From contig JACJXS010000001.1 in the NCBI GenBank assembly GCA_020636545.1, positions 1 through 40,068 of the forward strand: a stretch of DNA of 40,068 bases, in the 5' to 3' direction. The stretch comes from Chitinophagales bacterium. GTDB lineage: Bacteria > Bacteroidota > Bacteroidia > Chitinophagales > JADIYW01. The notes below the pieces were generated by a model that did no database searches, was not told where the DNA came from, and saw only the letters and a program-made list of their open reading frames with translations. Of the stretch, positions 8,601-15,529 are shown piece by piece; position 1 is the first letter of the stretch; each line of letters begins with the position of its first letter. The translations under genes were made by a program, and so were the position numbers.

Positions 8601-10017
8601 ACATTTTTCCTTCTATTCCAACCAAAGAAAGAATTGGAATATAGACTATCAAAATAATTATTTCGCCAAAAGCTGCACTCTTTCTAATTTTAGAAGCTGC
8701 ATCAAATACTTCATCGTCCATTTCCGATTGAGTTAATCTATGTACTGATTTTCGTAGGCCTAAATGATGCATAGTAGCTTCAACTACAATTACTGCTCCA
8801 TCTACAATCAAACCAAAATCTATCGCACCTAAACTCATTAAATTGGCACTTACTCCAAACAAATTCATTAAACTTAAAGCAAATAACATAGCTAATGGAA
8901 TGACAGATGCAACTATCAACCCAGCTCTAAAATTTCCTAAGAAAACAACCAATATAAAAATAACAATCAAGGCACCTTCCAATAAGTTTTTTTCAACAGT
9001 ATGAATTGCTCTATTTACCAAATTCGTTCTATCTAAATAAGCTTCAACCACCACATCATCGGGTAACGATTTTTGTATAACAAGCATTTTTTCTTTTACT
9101 CGCTTTACAACATCATTGCTATTTTCTCCCTTCAACATCATGACCACACCACCAACTGCATCGACTTCGCCATTATACGTTAAAGCACCATATCGAACAG
9201 CGTGTCCAAATCGAACATCAGCAACATCTTTAATAAATGACGGCACACCATTGATATTTTTAATCATTATATTTCCGATATCATCTAATGAATTGACGGT
9301 ACCAATACCTCTAATAAAAAAAACATTAGGTTGTTTTTCGATATATGCACCTCCAGTATTTTGATTATTGCCTTCTAGTGCTGAAAAAATCTCTGTAATG
9401 TTTATATTCATTGCTATTAATCTATCAGGATTTATTGCAACTTCGTATTGTTTTAATTCTCCACCAAAACTATTGATTTCAGCAACTCCAGGTGTACCAT
9501 TTAGCTGTCGAGCAACAATCCAATCTTGCATAGCTCGCAAATCTTTTGAATTATACTTTTTTTCACTTCCTTTTTTGGGATGAATAATATATTGATATAC
9601 TTCACCCAAACCAGTGCTTACTGGAGCCATCTCTGGTTTACCTAAGCCCGCTGGTATATCTTCTTGTGCTTCTTTTAGTTTCTCGCTTATTAGTTGACGG
9701 GCGAAATAAATATCTACTTTATCTTTAAAAACAACCGTAACTACGGACAATCCAAATCGTGAAATACTTCTTGTTTCTTCAATATCTGGTAAGTTTGCAA
9801 TGCATTGTTCTATAGGAAAAGTAATTAATTGTTCTACTTCCTGACTTGCTAAGGTTGGCGTAACTGTTATTATTTGAACTTGATTATTTGTAATATCTGG
9901 TATCGCATCAATAGGTAATTTCGTTGCACTCCAAATTCCCCAAATAATTAAGATTAGCGTAAAGAAACCAACGATTATTTTATTTTTTATACTAAACAGT
10001 ATAATTCTATCTAACAT
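5698..10017 (-). CDS. czcA: Heavy-metal RND pump CzcA fused to CzcC/TolC-type outer-membrane factor
   Basis: One unbroken frame of 1439 aa. Residues 1 to ~1030 are a complete HME-RND proton/metal antiporter: N-terminal membrane helix, PDIxNNQVQI, and helix-4 motif DFGLIVDGAVIVVEA with Asp400, Asp406 and Glu413. The D-6-D-7-E spacing is that of CzcA-type divalent-ion pumps and differs from the CusA (Cu/Ag) pattern. From Met1035 (codon ending at 6915) the chain restarts with a signal-peptide-like segment (MRNKIQSK, a hydrophobic run, then LYAQA) and continues as an outer-membrane factor with long helical hairpins and repeats typical of the family (GDISLADLNEYL). Fused CzcA-CzcC proteins of this size are known in Bacteroidota. 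Signal peptidase could cut after YAQA to give two proteins, or the internal ATG could start a second product (inference). Confidence 0.93.
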   Translation of the reverse strand: MLDRIILFSIKNKIIVGFFTLILIIWGIWSATKLPIDAIPDITNNQVQIITVTPTLASQEVEQLITFPIEQCIANLPDIEETRSISRFGLSVVTVVFKDKVDIYFARQLISEKLKEAQEDIPAGLGKPEMAPVSTGLGEVYQYIIHPKKGSEKKYNSKDLRAMQDWIVARQLNGTPGVAEINSFGGELKQYEVAINPDRLIAMNINITEIFSALEGNNQNTGGAYIEKQPNVFFIRGIGTVNSLDDIGNIMIKNINGVPSFIKDVADVRFGHAVRYGALTYNGEVDAVGGVVMMLKGENSNDVVKRVKEKMLVIQKSLPDDVVVEAYLDRTNLVNRAIHTVEKNLLEGALIVIFILVVFLGNFRAGLIVASVIPLAMLFALSLMNLFGVSANLMSLGAIDFGLIVDGAVIVVEATMHHLGLRKSVHRLTQSEMDDEVFDAASKIRKSAAFGEIIILIVYIPILSLVGIEGKMFRPMAEAVGFAILGALILSLTYVPMMSALFMPKSTNPKASFSDKMMEKFQQIYQPLLEKAIQLKYIIITISIILFSISILLFGRMGGEFIPNLKEGDFAFHCILPQGTSLNQSIETSMQASRIIKQFDEVKMVVGKTGTAEVPTDPMPFEITDLIIVLKPQSEWKNNKSYEDLADEMMEKLEDLPGVFFESSQPIQMRFNELMTGVRQDVAVKIFGENMDTLSAYANRVARVIKNIDGATAPQVERVDGLPQINIEYDRLRLANYGLSIQNINDIVSMAFAGKSSGIVYENERRFDLVVRLDSIHRDNIDNVRNLMIPISSGMQIPLSQVADINYKLAPAQISREAGKRRIVVGFNVKDRDVQSVVEDIQKTLDEQVKLPTGYYYTYGGTFENLQAASKRLMIAVPLALLLIFVLLYFTFHSVKLAVLIFTAIPMSAIGGVIALLIRDMPFSVSAGIGFIALFGVAVLNGIVLIGTFNQLRKEGETDIFKIVVEGAKIRLRPVLMTASVASLGFLPMALSSSAGAEVQRPLATVVIGGLITATLLTLFVLPLLYLIFNSKESMRNKIQSKSIVMVLFILFFCFSGSNLYAQAERKSLDELLQLSSNNLQYQINKTQKTQSAAAIKGVQRINKTGVFIENEDIRPSDRIGIWKVGLSQDIPWPGVYRSQKKLAQEQSKLFDVGEHLISAELKRDITASYYEMWYVQDKMKLYEKMDSIYSTLHLATKLKVKTGDSPGLDSVFSKIKMNENFVLLKQLNQDIAKVQKQLMLELNTDQVYLPENKPLSKIELSFDNTGLHPELQAQQQQIAIAEKTVNVVKQENLPEMSTRVFSQRLYGIKDPYTGFSVNIAFPIFGNGAYKSRLKAAQTSVHLQEQELEYNKQQFDVQKVQLLLEVEKNTQLLDFYESEGLRQAENIINSALLSYQTGDISLADLNEYLTQTIQIKQRYIDALNLYNQSVIQYNYYNNK

Positions 10018-10114
10018 TTTATTTAATTTTTATAGTTCAGATTAAGCTGAATGATGTAAACAATAAGCATTTTAAATGCTCTTTACTTTGAACAGTATAA
10101 TTTATTCTAAAAAA

Positions 10115-10477
10115 TTAAATTTTGGGCGGTTGCCAAATATCTCCGTAAAAACTAGAAACAAAATTCATTTCTGTTGATGGAATTTTTACTAAATCAGTAT
10201 AAAAATTATGTGCATCTGTCAAGACAACATCATAATAAAAGTCAGATTGAGCAATGGTGCCAGTTGTACAGCAAGTACAGCTACAAAAAGGCGAACAATC
10301 ATCGTGATGACCATGATTTTCGTGTGAATTAGAAGAAGTTTGATGTATTGATTCTTTCGCTAAATAAGTACTCAAATCACTACAAGGTGTAGCACTTAAG
10401 AATATTATATGAGCTGCTAACAAAAAGAAAATCAATTTCACTTGAACAAAATTAATAAAACTTTTTGTATAAGTCAT
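10115..10477 (-). CDS. Small exported His/Cys-rich protein, DUF6660-like, first gene of the metal-efflux cluster
   Basis: A 120-aa protein with one N-terminal hydrophobic segment (residues ~13-30), then a histidine cluster HENHGHHDD (52-60) directly followed by a cysteine cluster CSPFCSCTCC (61-70), and a conserved-looking C-terminus DIWQPPKI. This layout fits the DUF6660 family as I remember it: short Bacteroidota proteins next to CzcA/CusA genes. The family name is from memory and is the less certain part. The His/Cys cluster could bind metal in the periplasm (inference). It is the first minus-strand gene, 97 bases ahead of the RND fusion gene. That gap holds a 15-base palindrome, AGCATTTTAAATGCT (10066-10080), that could be regulatory or chance. 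Confidence 0.75.
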   Translation of the reverse strand: MTYTKSFINFVQVKLIFFLLAAHIIFLSATPCSDLSTYLAKESIHQTSSNSHENHGHHDDCSPFCSCTCCTTGTIAQSDFYYDVVLTDAHNFYTDLVKIPSTEMNFVSSFYGDIWQPPKI

Positions 10478-10591
10478 TAATTTAAGTTAATTCATCAATT
10501 CAATAAACAATTTATTAATGTAAAAAAAACAATACTGTATTTGAATTTAACACGACAATACCCTATAACAAAGCAGTAGTGAGGCTAAAAA

Positions 10592-10626
10592 AAAGGTAAT
10601 AAATAATAATATTCTTTATTACCTTT
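10592..10626. promoter_or_regulatory. Perfect 12-bp inverted repeat over the presumed promoter of the arginine decarboxylase gene
   Basis: AAAGGTAATAAA at 10592-10603 and its exact reverse complement TTTATTACCTTT at 10615-10626, with 11 bases between. The right arm contains almost all of a TAnnTTTG box (TACCTTTG, 10620-10627), so a protein bound to the dyad would cover the likely -7 element. No gene ends here on either strand (the flanking genes are divergent), so a terminator role is unlikely. Operator or promoter-overlapping hairpin is inferred. Confidence 0.45.
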
Positions 10627-10627
10627 G
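10620..10627 (+). promoter_or_regulatory. Putative Bacteroidota -7 box (TACCTTTG) for the arginine decarboxylase gene
   Basis: Exact TAnnTTTG match 33 bases before the ATG at 10660. No TTTG/TTG lies at the expected ~19-base distance upstream, so the promoter is incomplete by consensus. It overlaps the right arm of the inverted repeat at 10592-10626. Confidence 0.4.
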
Positions 10628-10659
10628 TGCTTTAACCAAATCGTTTTTATTAGAAAATA

Positions 10660-12051
10660 ATGAGAGACCGTTATATTGATTTAATTGAACAAACCTATTA
10701 CTTTCCACAAGATGGGTTCGATATTGAAGACAACTGGCTAAACTTCCACAAGATAGATTTAAGGCAGATTATAGAAGAACACGGTGCCCCATTAAAAATT
10801 TATTATTTGCCAAAAATTGGAGATAATATAAATCGAGCAAGACGTTGGTTTTATGAAGCATTTGAAAGCACTGGTTACAATGGTCATTACTATTATTGTT
10901 ATTGTACAAAAAGTAATCATTTTGCTTTTGTTTTAGATGAAGTTTTAAAAAACAATGCCCATTTAGAAACATCTTCTAATTATGATATCAATTTAATTCG
11001 AGCATTATTTAAAAAGAAGAAAATTGATAAGAAGATTCGGATAATCTGCAATGGATTTAAGCCTAAAGAATATGCTGATTCTATTGTTGGTTTAATAAAT
11101 GATGGTTATTCCAATGTAATTCCCGTTTTAGATAATATGGATGAATGGGAATATTTTAAAAATGTCGATAAAGAAATCAATATCGGTGTAAGAATGGCAG
11201 CTGAGGAAGAGCCTAACTATCAATTTTATACTTCAAGATTAGGTATCAGACAACGAGATATGATACCGTTTTATATCGAAAAAATTAAACCTAATGAAAA
11301 TGTAAATCTAAAAATGTTGCATTTTTTCATAGACTCCGGCATTAAAGACAGTGCTTACTATTGGAGTGAATTGAATAAGTGTTTAAATATGTATGTCGAT
11401 TTAAAACAAGTTTGTCCAGAATTAAATAGTATTAATATTGGTGGCGGAATGCCTATTCGCTACTCATTAGGTTCTAAATATGATTATGCGTATTTGATTG
11501 AAGAAATCGTTAGAAAAATTAAATCATTCTGCGATGAAGCCGAAATTGAACATCCAAATATTTATACTGAATTTGGTAATTTTACAGTAGGCGAAAGTGC
11601 TTGTAATATTTTTGAAGTGATTGGTCAGAAAAAACAAAACGATTCAGAACTTTGGTATATGATTGGCGGTTCTTTAATGGCAACTATTCCAGATGCTTGG
11701 GGTTTAAATCAACGATTTATTTTATTACCTATAAATGGCTGGAATCAAACGTATTTAAGGACAATTATTGGAGGGTTGAGTTGTGATGTAAGTGATTATT
11801 ATAACTCAGAAGTCCATATCAACCAAGTATATATGCCAAAGATTGTGGGTGATCAGAAATTGTATATCGGTTTTTTTCATACTGGAGCTTACCAAGATTC
11901 CATAAGTGGATATGGTGGAACAAAACATTGTTTAATTCCATCGCCTAAAATACTTATTATGGATAAGGACAGTAATGGAAAACTAACACAAAGAATTTTT
12001 GCAGAAGAACAAAGTGCAGATAGCATGTTGAAAGTATTAGGATATCATTAA
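10660..12051 (+). CDS. speA: Arginine decarboxylase-like PLP fold-type III decarboxylase (Bacteroidota short type)
   Basis: Cytoplasmic enzyme of 463 aa, expected to decarboxylate arginine to agmatine at the start of polyamine synthesis. Alanine-racemase-like barrel: YCYCTKSNH gives PLP Lys84; HLETSSNYDI 101-110 corresponds to the DxxSxxE region; HFFIDSG 221-227; glycine loop GGGMPI 261-266; YTEFGNF 302-308 in place of EPGR; LSCDVSDY 373-380 carries the catalytic Cys375 of the second active-site half; and GAY 409-411. It is much shorter than the ~630-aa SpeA of proteobacteria and lacks its inserts, as in other Bacteroidota. Ornithine or lysine as substrate cannot be excluded from motifs alone. 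The gene stands alone, with an inverted repeat over its probable promoter. Confidence 0.8.
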   Translation: MRDRYIDLIEQTYYFPQDGFDIEDNWLNFHKIDLRQIIEEHGAPLKIYYLPKIGDNINRARRWFYEAFESTGYNGHYYYCYCTKSNHFAFVLDEVLKNNAHLETSSNYDINLIRALFKKKKIDKKIRIICNGFKPKEYADSIVGLINDGYSNVIPVLDNMDEWEYFKNVDKEINIGVRMAAEEEPNYQFYTSRLGIRQRDMIPFYIEKIKPNENVNLKMLHFFIDSGIKDSAYYWSELNKCLNMYVDLKQVCPELNSINIGGGMPIRYSLGSKYDYAYLIEEIVRKIKSFCDEAEIEHPNIYTEFGNFTVGESACNIFEVIGQKKQNDSELWYMIGGSLMATIPDAWGLNQRFILLPINGWNQTYLRTIIGGLSCDVSDYYNSEVHINQVYMPKIVGDQKLYIGFFHTGAYQDSISGYGGTKHCLIPSPKILIMDKDSNGKLTQRIFAEEQSADSMLKVLGYH

Positions 12052-12121
12052 TAAGACTTTATTCAATAGTTACTCATTAGTAAAACAACATATTTTAATA
12101 AAAGACCATAAAATTCGGCAG

Positions 12122-12129
12122 TAATTTTG
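12122..12129 (+). promoter_or_regulatory. Putative -7 box (TAATTTTG) for the NlpE-META lipoprotein gene
   Basis: Exact TAnnTTTG match 30 bases before the ATG at 12160. No -33 TTTG is visible at ~19 bases. Confidence 0.4.
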
Positions 12130-12159
12130 TACTCATAAAAAATATAAATTTATTTAAAA

Positions 12160-12936
12160 ATGAAAATGAGACATTTTAACAGACCATTAGTTTTAGCTTT
12201 ATTTGCTTTAGCAACCTATTCATGTGCGAATTTAAAAAACAATGCTTCAACAGAAACGCTTGATGGACACAATGCACAAAATTCATTAGATTGGCAAGGG
12301 ACTTATTCAGGAGTATTACCTTGTGCTGACTGTGAAGGTATTGAAACTGAATTAAAATTAAACAATGACCAAACTTATAGTTTAACAAGTAAGTACTTAG
12401 ATGGAGAAAATTCTGGCACAGATACCTTGACTGGAACTTTTATTTGGAAAGGAAACAATGTACAATTAGAAAGAAAAATAAAAGACATTCGACCTGATGT
12501 TTTTAAAGTAGAAGAAAATCAAGTAAAACAACTAGATTTAGAAGGTAAGGAAGTAACTGGAGAATTAGCAAATGCTTATATTCTTAAAAAGAATGGCAAT
12601 TCTGAAGTTGAAGATAAAAAATGGAAATTAGTAGAATTAAACGGCAAACCTGTAAGTGGATCTGCCGATACGCATTATATTATTTTCCATTCAAAAGAAG
12701 GAAGATTAGAAGCAAAAGCAGGCTGTAATATGATGTCTTACGGATACGCTATAAAAAATCAATTACAACTAAGATTTACTCCTGGCATCACTACCTTAAT
12801 GGCATGTCAAGAAACTACTGAAGATGAATTAAAAGCAGTTTTAGATAAAGCTGATAACATTTCTGTAGGAACAGATGTACTTACATTGAACAAAGCCAGA
12901 ATGGCTCCATTAGCAAGATTTGAATTGGTAAAATAA
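12160..12936 (+). CDS. Lipoprotein with NlpE-like and META/HslJ-like domains
   Basis: Envelope protein of 258 aa. A signal peptide ends in lipobox ATYSC (lipidated Cys22). Residues ~43-145 form an NlpE N-terminal-like barrel: WQGTYSGVLPCADCEGIETEL, in which Cys55 and Cys58 make the CxxC that in E. coli NlpE forms a redox-active pair. Residues ~150-258 are a META-like domain (KWKLVELNGKPV, GCNMMSYGY, TLMACQE). The family link is to envelope-stress and copper-resistance proteins. A direct role in copper is not shown here, although the metal-efflux cluster lies only 1.7 kb away on the other strand. ATG codons at 12160 and 12166 are both possible starts. An intrinsic terminator follows at 12955-12981. 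Confidence 0.8.
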   Translation: MKMRHFNRPLVLALFALATYSCANLKNNASTETLDGHNAQNSLDWQGTYSGVLPCADCEGIETELKLNNDQTYSLTSKYLDGENSGTDTLTGTFIWKGNNVQLERKIKDIRPDVFKVEENQVKQLDLEGKEVTGELANAYILKKNGNSEVEDKKWKLVELNGKPVSGSADTHYIIFHSKEGRLEAKAGCNMMSYGYAIKNQLQLRFTPGITTLMACQETTEDELKAVLDKADNISVGTDVLTLNKARMAPLARFELVK

Positions 12937-12954
12937 AATTACAATTAGATAAGA

Positions 12955-12981
12955 GCGATGAAAACATCGCCCATTTTTTTT
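12955..12981 (+). terminator. Intrinsic terminator of the NlpE-META gene
   Basis: GCGATG (12955-12960), loop AAAA, CATCGC (12965-12970), then CCA and eight T. The hairpin includes the ATG at 12958, so that ATG is unlikely to be the real start of the following gene. Confidence 0.6.
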
Positions 12982-13359
12982 ATGAAGACTTCAATTTTAA
13001 TACTTTTTTTTATATTTACGACATTGGATATTAATGCACACAATAATACTTGTAAAAATACACTAGATAGCAATTCTGTAGTAGCACTATTAAAATCAAA
13101 AGGATTAATATTACAAAACAAACAACTTTCTCAGGAAGAAATTGAGCGAACACCTTCTTATCAGCCTAAGGTTCAATTTAATGAACAAGAATGTACTTGG
13201 GAAGTTTCCTCACAACAATACAGCACAACTAAAAGAGGAAAATGTAAACTTACTAATGGTTGCTCACTTGTAAAATCACTACTTGTTATAGTAGATGCTC
13301 AAACACAAAAAATTATTAAAAAATATAGAACTAAGGAATTATCTCCAAACTTTGAATAG
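12982..13359 (+). CDS. Small secreted protein of unknown function
   Basis: About 125 aa from the ATG at 12982. An in-frame ATG 24 bases earlier (12958) lies inside the terminator hairpin of the previous gene and would put a charged SPIFF segment ahead of the signal peptide, so I take the later one. A hydrophobic signal (ILILFFIFTTL) with a possible cut after NA is followed by a short domain with three or four Cys (TCKN, QECTWEV, KRGKCKLTNGCS) and a C-terminal strand LLVIVDAQTQKIIKKY, which is faintly PepSY-like. I do not recognise the family. It ends one base before the convergent yggS stop. Confidence 0.6.
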   Translation: MKTSILILFFIFTTLDINAHNNTCKNTLDSNSVVALLKSKGLILQNKQLSQEEIERTPSYQPKVQFNEQECTWEVSSQQYSTTKRGKCKLTNGCSLVKSLLVIVDAQTQKIIKKYRTKELSPNFE

Positions 13360-14055
13360 TTACAGAGGTACATTTACACCTTTTTTCCTTTCTCTTTCTC
13401 CAAAAATTGCACTGCCCACTCGTACCATTGTTGAGCCTTTATCTAAAGCAATTTCATAATCGCCACTCATGCCCATTGAAAGTTCAGTAAATGCAGAATT
13501 ATCTTTAAAATAAGTTGCTTTCAATCTTTCAAACAAATCTTTTAAACCAGCAAATTCATTCTTAATAACGATTTGATTTTGCGTAAAAGTTGCCATTCCC
13601 ATTAACCCTATAATACGTATATTTTTCAAAGACTCAAATGCATGAATATCTAAATGCTCAATCAATTCTTCTTCTGAAAAACCATGTTTCGTTGTCTCTG
13701 CGGCAATAAATACTTCCAATAACACATCAATTATTCGATTATTTTTTTCTGCTTGCTTATTGATTTCAATAGCTAATTTCAAACTATCAACAGAATGAAT
13801 CAAGTGTACAAAAGGTGCAATATATTTAACTTTATTGGTCTGTAAAGTACCCACCAAATGCCATTCAATATCTTTGGGTAATTTTTCATATTTTTGAACT
13901 AATTCTTGAACTTTATTTTCTCCGAATACTTTTTGACCTGCATTATACACTTCTAAAATATCTTTTTCAGTTTTTGTTTTGCTAATTGCAATTAATTTTA
14001 CATTTTTATCCTTTGTAACTTGAATTAAATGCGAGAGTGCTTCTTTATTTACCAT
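13360..14055 (-). CDS. yggS: YggS/PROSC family PLP-homeostasis protein
   Basis: Single-domain fold-type III PLP-binding protein of 231 aa, about the family's usual size. Such proteins buffer free pyridoxal phosphate in the cytoplasm and have no strong enzyme activity. Seen: KLIAISKTKT with PLP Lys26, FGENKVQEL (family GENYVQE), WHLVGTLQTNKVKY, the HSVDS segment, GLMGMATF, LSMGMSGDYEIA and GSTMVRVGSAIFGER, which complete the phosphate-binding end of the barrel. The ATG at 14055 is only 5 bases from the divergent ATG of the DUF4296 gene, so the promoter of each gene must lie inside the other's coding sequence, or transcripts are leaderless. Confidence 0.92.
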   Translation of the reverse strand: MVNKEALSHLIQVTKDKNVKLIAISKTKTEKDILEVYNAGQKVFGENKVQELVQKYEKLPKDIEWHLVGTLQTNKVKYIAPFVHLIHSVDSLKLAIEINKQAEKNNRIIDVLLEVFIAAETTKHGFSEEELIEHLDIHAFESLKNIRIIGLMGMATFTQNQIVIKNEFAGLKDLFERLKATYFKDNSAFTELSMGMSGDYEIALDKGSTMVRVGSAIFGERERKKGVNVPL

Positions 14056-14060
14056 AACTG

Positions 14061-14561
14061 ATGAGATTTATAACTTTAAAAAATACAAGTATATTTTGCT
14101 TTATATTGCTATTGCTTTTTTCTTGCGATAAAAATAAGGCAAAAAAAGGTATTTCCGAAGAAAACTTCAAAAGTATAATGATTGATTTATTTTTAATTCA
14201 AGGAACTTATGATTACCAACAAGGTTCTATCTATAATGATTCTACAAAAAATGCTTTAGATTCTATTTTCAATCTAGTTTATAAAAAACACCATACAGAT
14301 TCTACAATTTTTAAAGAAAGTTGGGATTATTATTTATCCGATAAAAATAATTACCTATCTTTAATGAGTGCAATTCGTGATTCAATTCAAAAGTTTGATT
14401 CTGTTGCTCAATTAAGACCAATAAACAAAGATGAAGAAACTGCATCTTATGGTGCATCAATGGAAAAAGAAGAACAATTATTTGAACAACAATTTAGAGG
14501 AAGAAAAAATCTAAACAGAATAAGAGACTCAATACTAAAACAAGAAAAAATTAAACCATGA
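14061..14561 (+). CDS. DUF4296 lipoprotein, first gene of bio operon
   Basis: A 166-aa exported protein: a hydrophobic signal ending in LLFSC (lipidated Cys22), then a mostly helical charged domain with the DUF4296 pattern (SEENFKSIMIDLFLIQG, later ...KKHHTDSTIFKESWDYYL). The C-terminal ~45 residues are Glu/Gln/Arg-rich and probably disordered or coiled. DUF4296 lipoproteins are a Bacteroidota family of unknown function. Its last codons overlap the bioB start in ATGA, so the two are translationally coupled, although a role in biotin synthesis is not expected from the sequence. Confidence 0.8.
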   Translation: MRFITLKNTSIFCFILLLLFSCDKNKAKKGISEENFKSIMIDLFLIQGTYDYQQGSIYNDSTKNALDSIFNLVYKKHHTDSTIFKESWDYYLSDKNNYLSLMSAIRDSIQKFDSVAQLRPINKDEETASYGASMEKEEQLFEQQFRGRKNLNRIRDSILKQEKIKP

Positions 14562-15529
14562 CATTTGACCAAATTAAAGAAATTTACAATAGACCACTTT
14601 TAGAACTAATTTACCAATCTTCAGATATACATAGAAAAAATCATCAAGCAGGCGAAGTACAAGTTTGCACACTACTTTCTGTAAAAACAGGTGGTTGCAC
14701 TGAAGATTGTGCTTATTGTCCACAAGCTGCACGTTACCACACTGATGTAAAAGTTCATAAACTTTTAGACCCTGAAGATGTATTAAATAGAGCAAAAGAA
14801 GCAAAAGCCAATGGCTCTACACGTTTTTGTATGGGTGCTGCTTGGCGAGAAGTGCGAGATAATAGAGATTTTGACAATGTTTTGGCAATGGTACGTGAGG
14901 TAAACAAATTAGATATGGAAGTTTGTTGTACTTTGGGTATGCTATCAGCTTCTCAGGCAGAAAAATTGAAAGAAGCTGGATTAACAGCCTATAACCATAA
15001 TATTGATACTTCAGAAGAGTATTATGACAAAGTCATTACCACAAGAACTTATGAAGACAGATTGGAAACTATTCATAATGTTAGCAAGGCTGGCATTAGT
15101 GTTTGTAGTGGTGGTATTATCGGGTTAGGCGAAGAAGAAGATGCCAGAATTGGCATGATTTATACCTTAGCTAATTTGCCTGAACCGCCTGAATCCATTC
15201 CTGTAAATGCCTTAGTTCCTGTAAAAGGTACGCCATTAGAAAATATGGAACGTGTTTCAGTTTGGGAAATGCTAAGAATGATTGCAACTATTAGAATAGT
15301 TGTTCCAAAAGCTATGATTAGACTTTCAGCTGGAAGAAATGAGATGCCTATAAGCGAACAAGCTTTATGTTTTATTGCTGGTGCAAATTCAATTTTTGCT
15401 GGCGATAAACTATTAACTACACCAAATCCCGCTTTTACTTCAGATATGGAAATGTTTGAAATTTTAGGCTTACAACCGAGAGTTTCATTTAAAAACGAAA
15501 ATAAAAATGAAGTAGCGGAAGTTTTGTAA
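14558..15529 (+). CDS. bioB: Biotin synthase
   Basis: Radical-SAM enzyme of 323 aa that inserts sulfur into dethiobiotin. [4Fe-4S]/SAM ligands are Cys47, Cys51 and Cys54 in GGCTEDCAYCPQ. The [2Fe-2S] cluster ligands are all present: Cys91 (RFCMGAAWR), Cys123 or 124 (VCCTLGML), Cys183 (SVCSGGIIGLGE) and Arg255 (IRLSAGR). Also NHNIDT and YYDKVITTRT. Full family length. It overlaps the DUF4296 gene by 4 bases and the bioF gene by one base (TAATG), so the last two steps of the pathway's carbon and sulfur chemistry are encoded together. bioA and bioD are not in this window. Confidence 0.97.
   Translation: MTFDQIKEIYNRPLLELIYQSSDIHRKNHQAGEVQVCTLLSVKTGGCTEDCAYCPQAARYHTDVKVHKLLDPEDVLNRAKEAKANGSTRFCMGAAWREVRDNRDFDNVLAMVREVNKLDMEVCCTLGMLSASQAEKLKEAGLTAYNHNIDTSEEYYDKVITTRTYEDRLETIHNVSKAGISVCSGGIIGLGEEEDARIGMIYTLANLPEPPESIPVNALVPVKGTPLENMERVSVWEMLRMIATIRIVVPKAMIRLSAGRNEMPISEQALCFIAGANSIFAGDKLLTTPNPAFTSDMEMFEILGLQPRVSFKNENKNEVAEVL

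Noticed and set aside
10066..10080. Palindrome AGCATTTTAAATGCT between the DUF6660-like gene and the czcA fusion as a terminator.
   Set aside because: No T run follows on the minus strand and the sequence is AT-rich, so chance is plausible; mentioned only in the gene entry.
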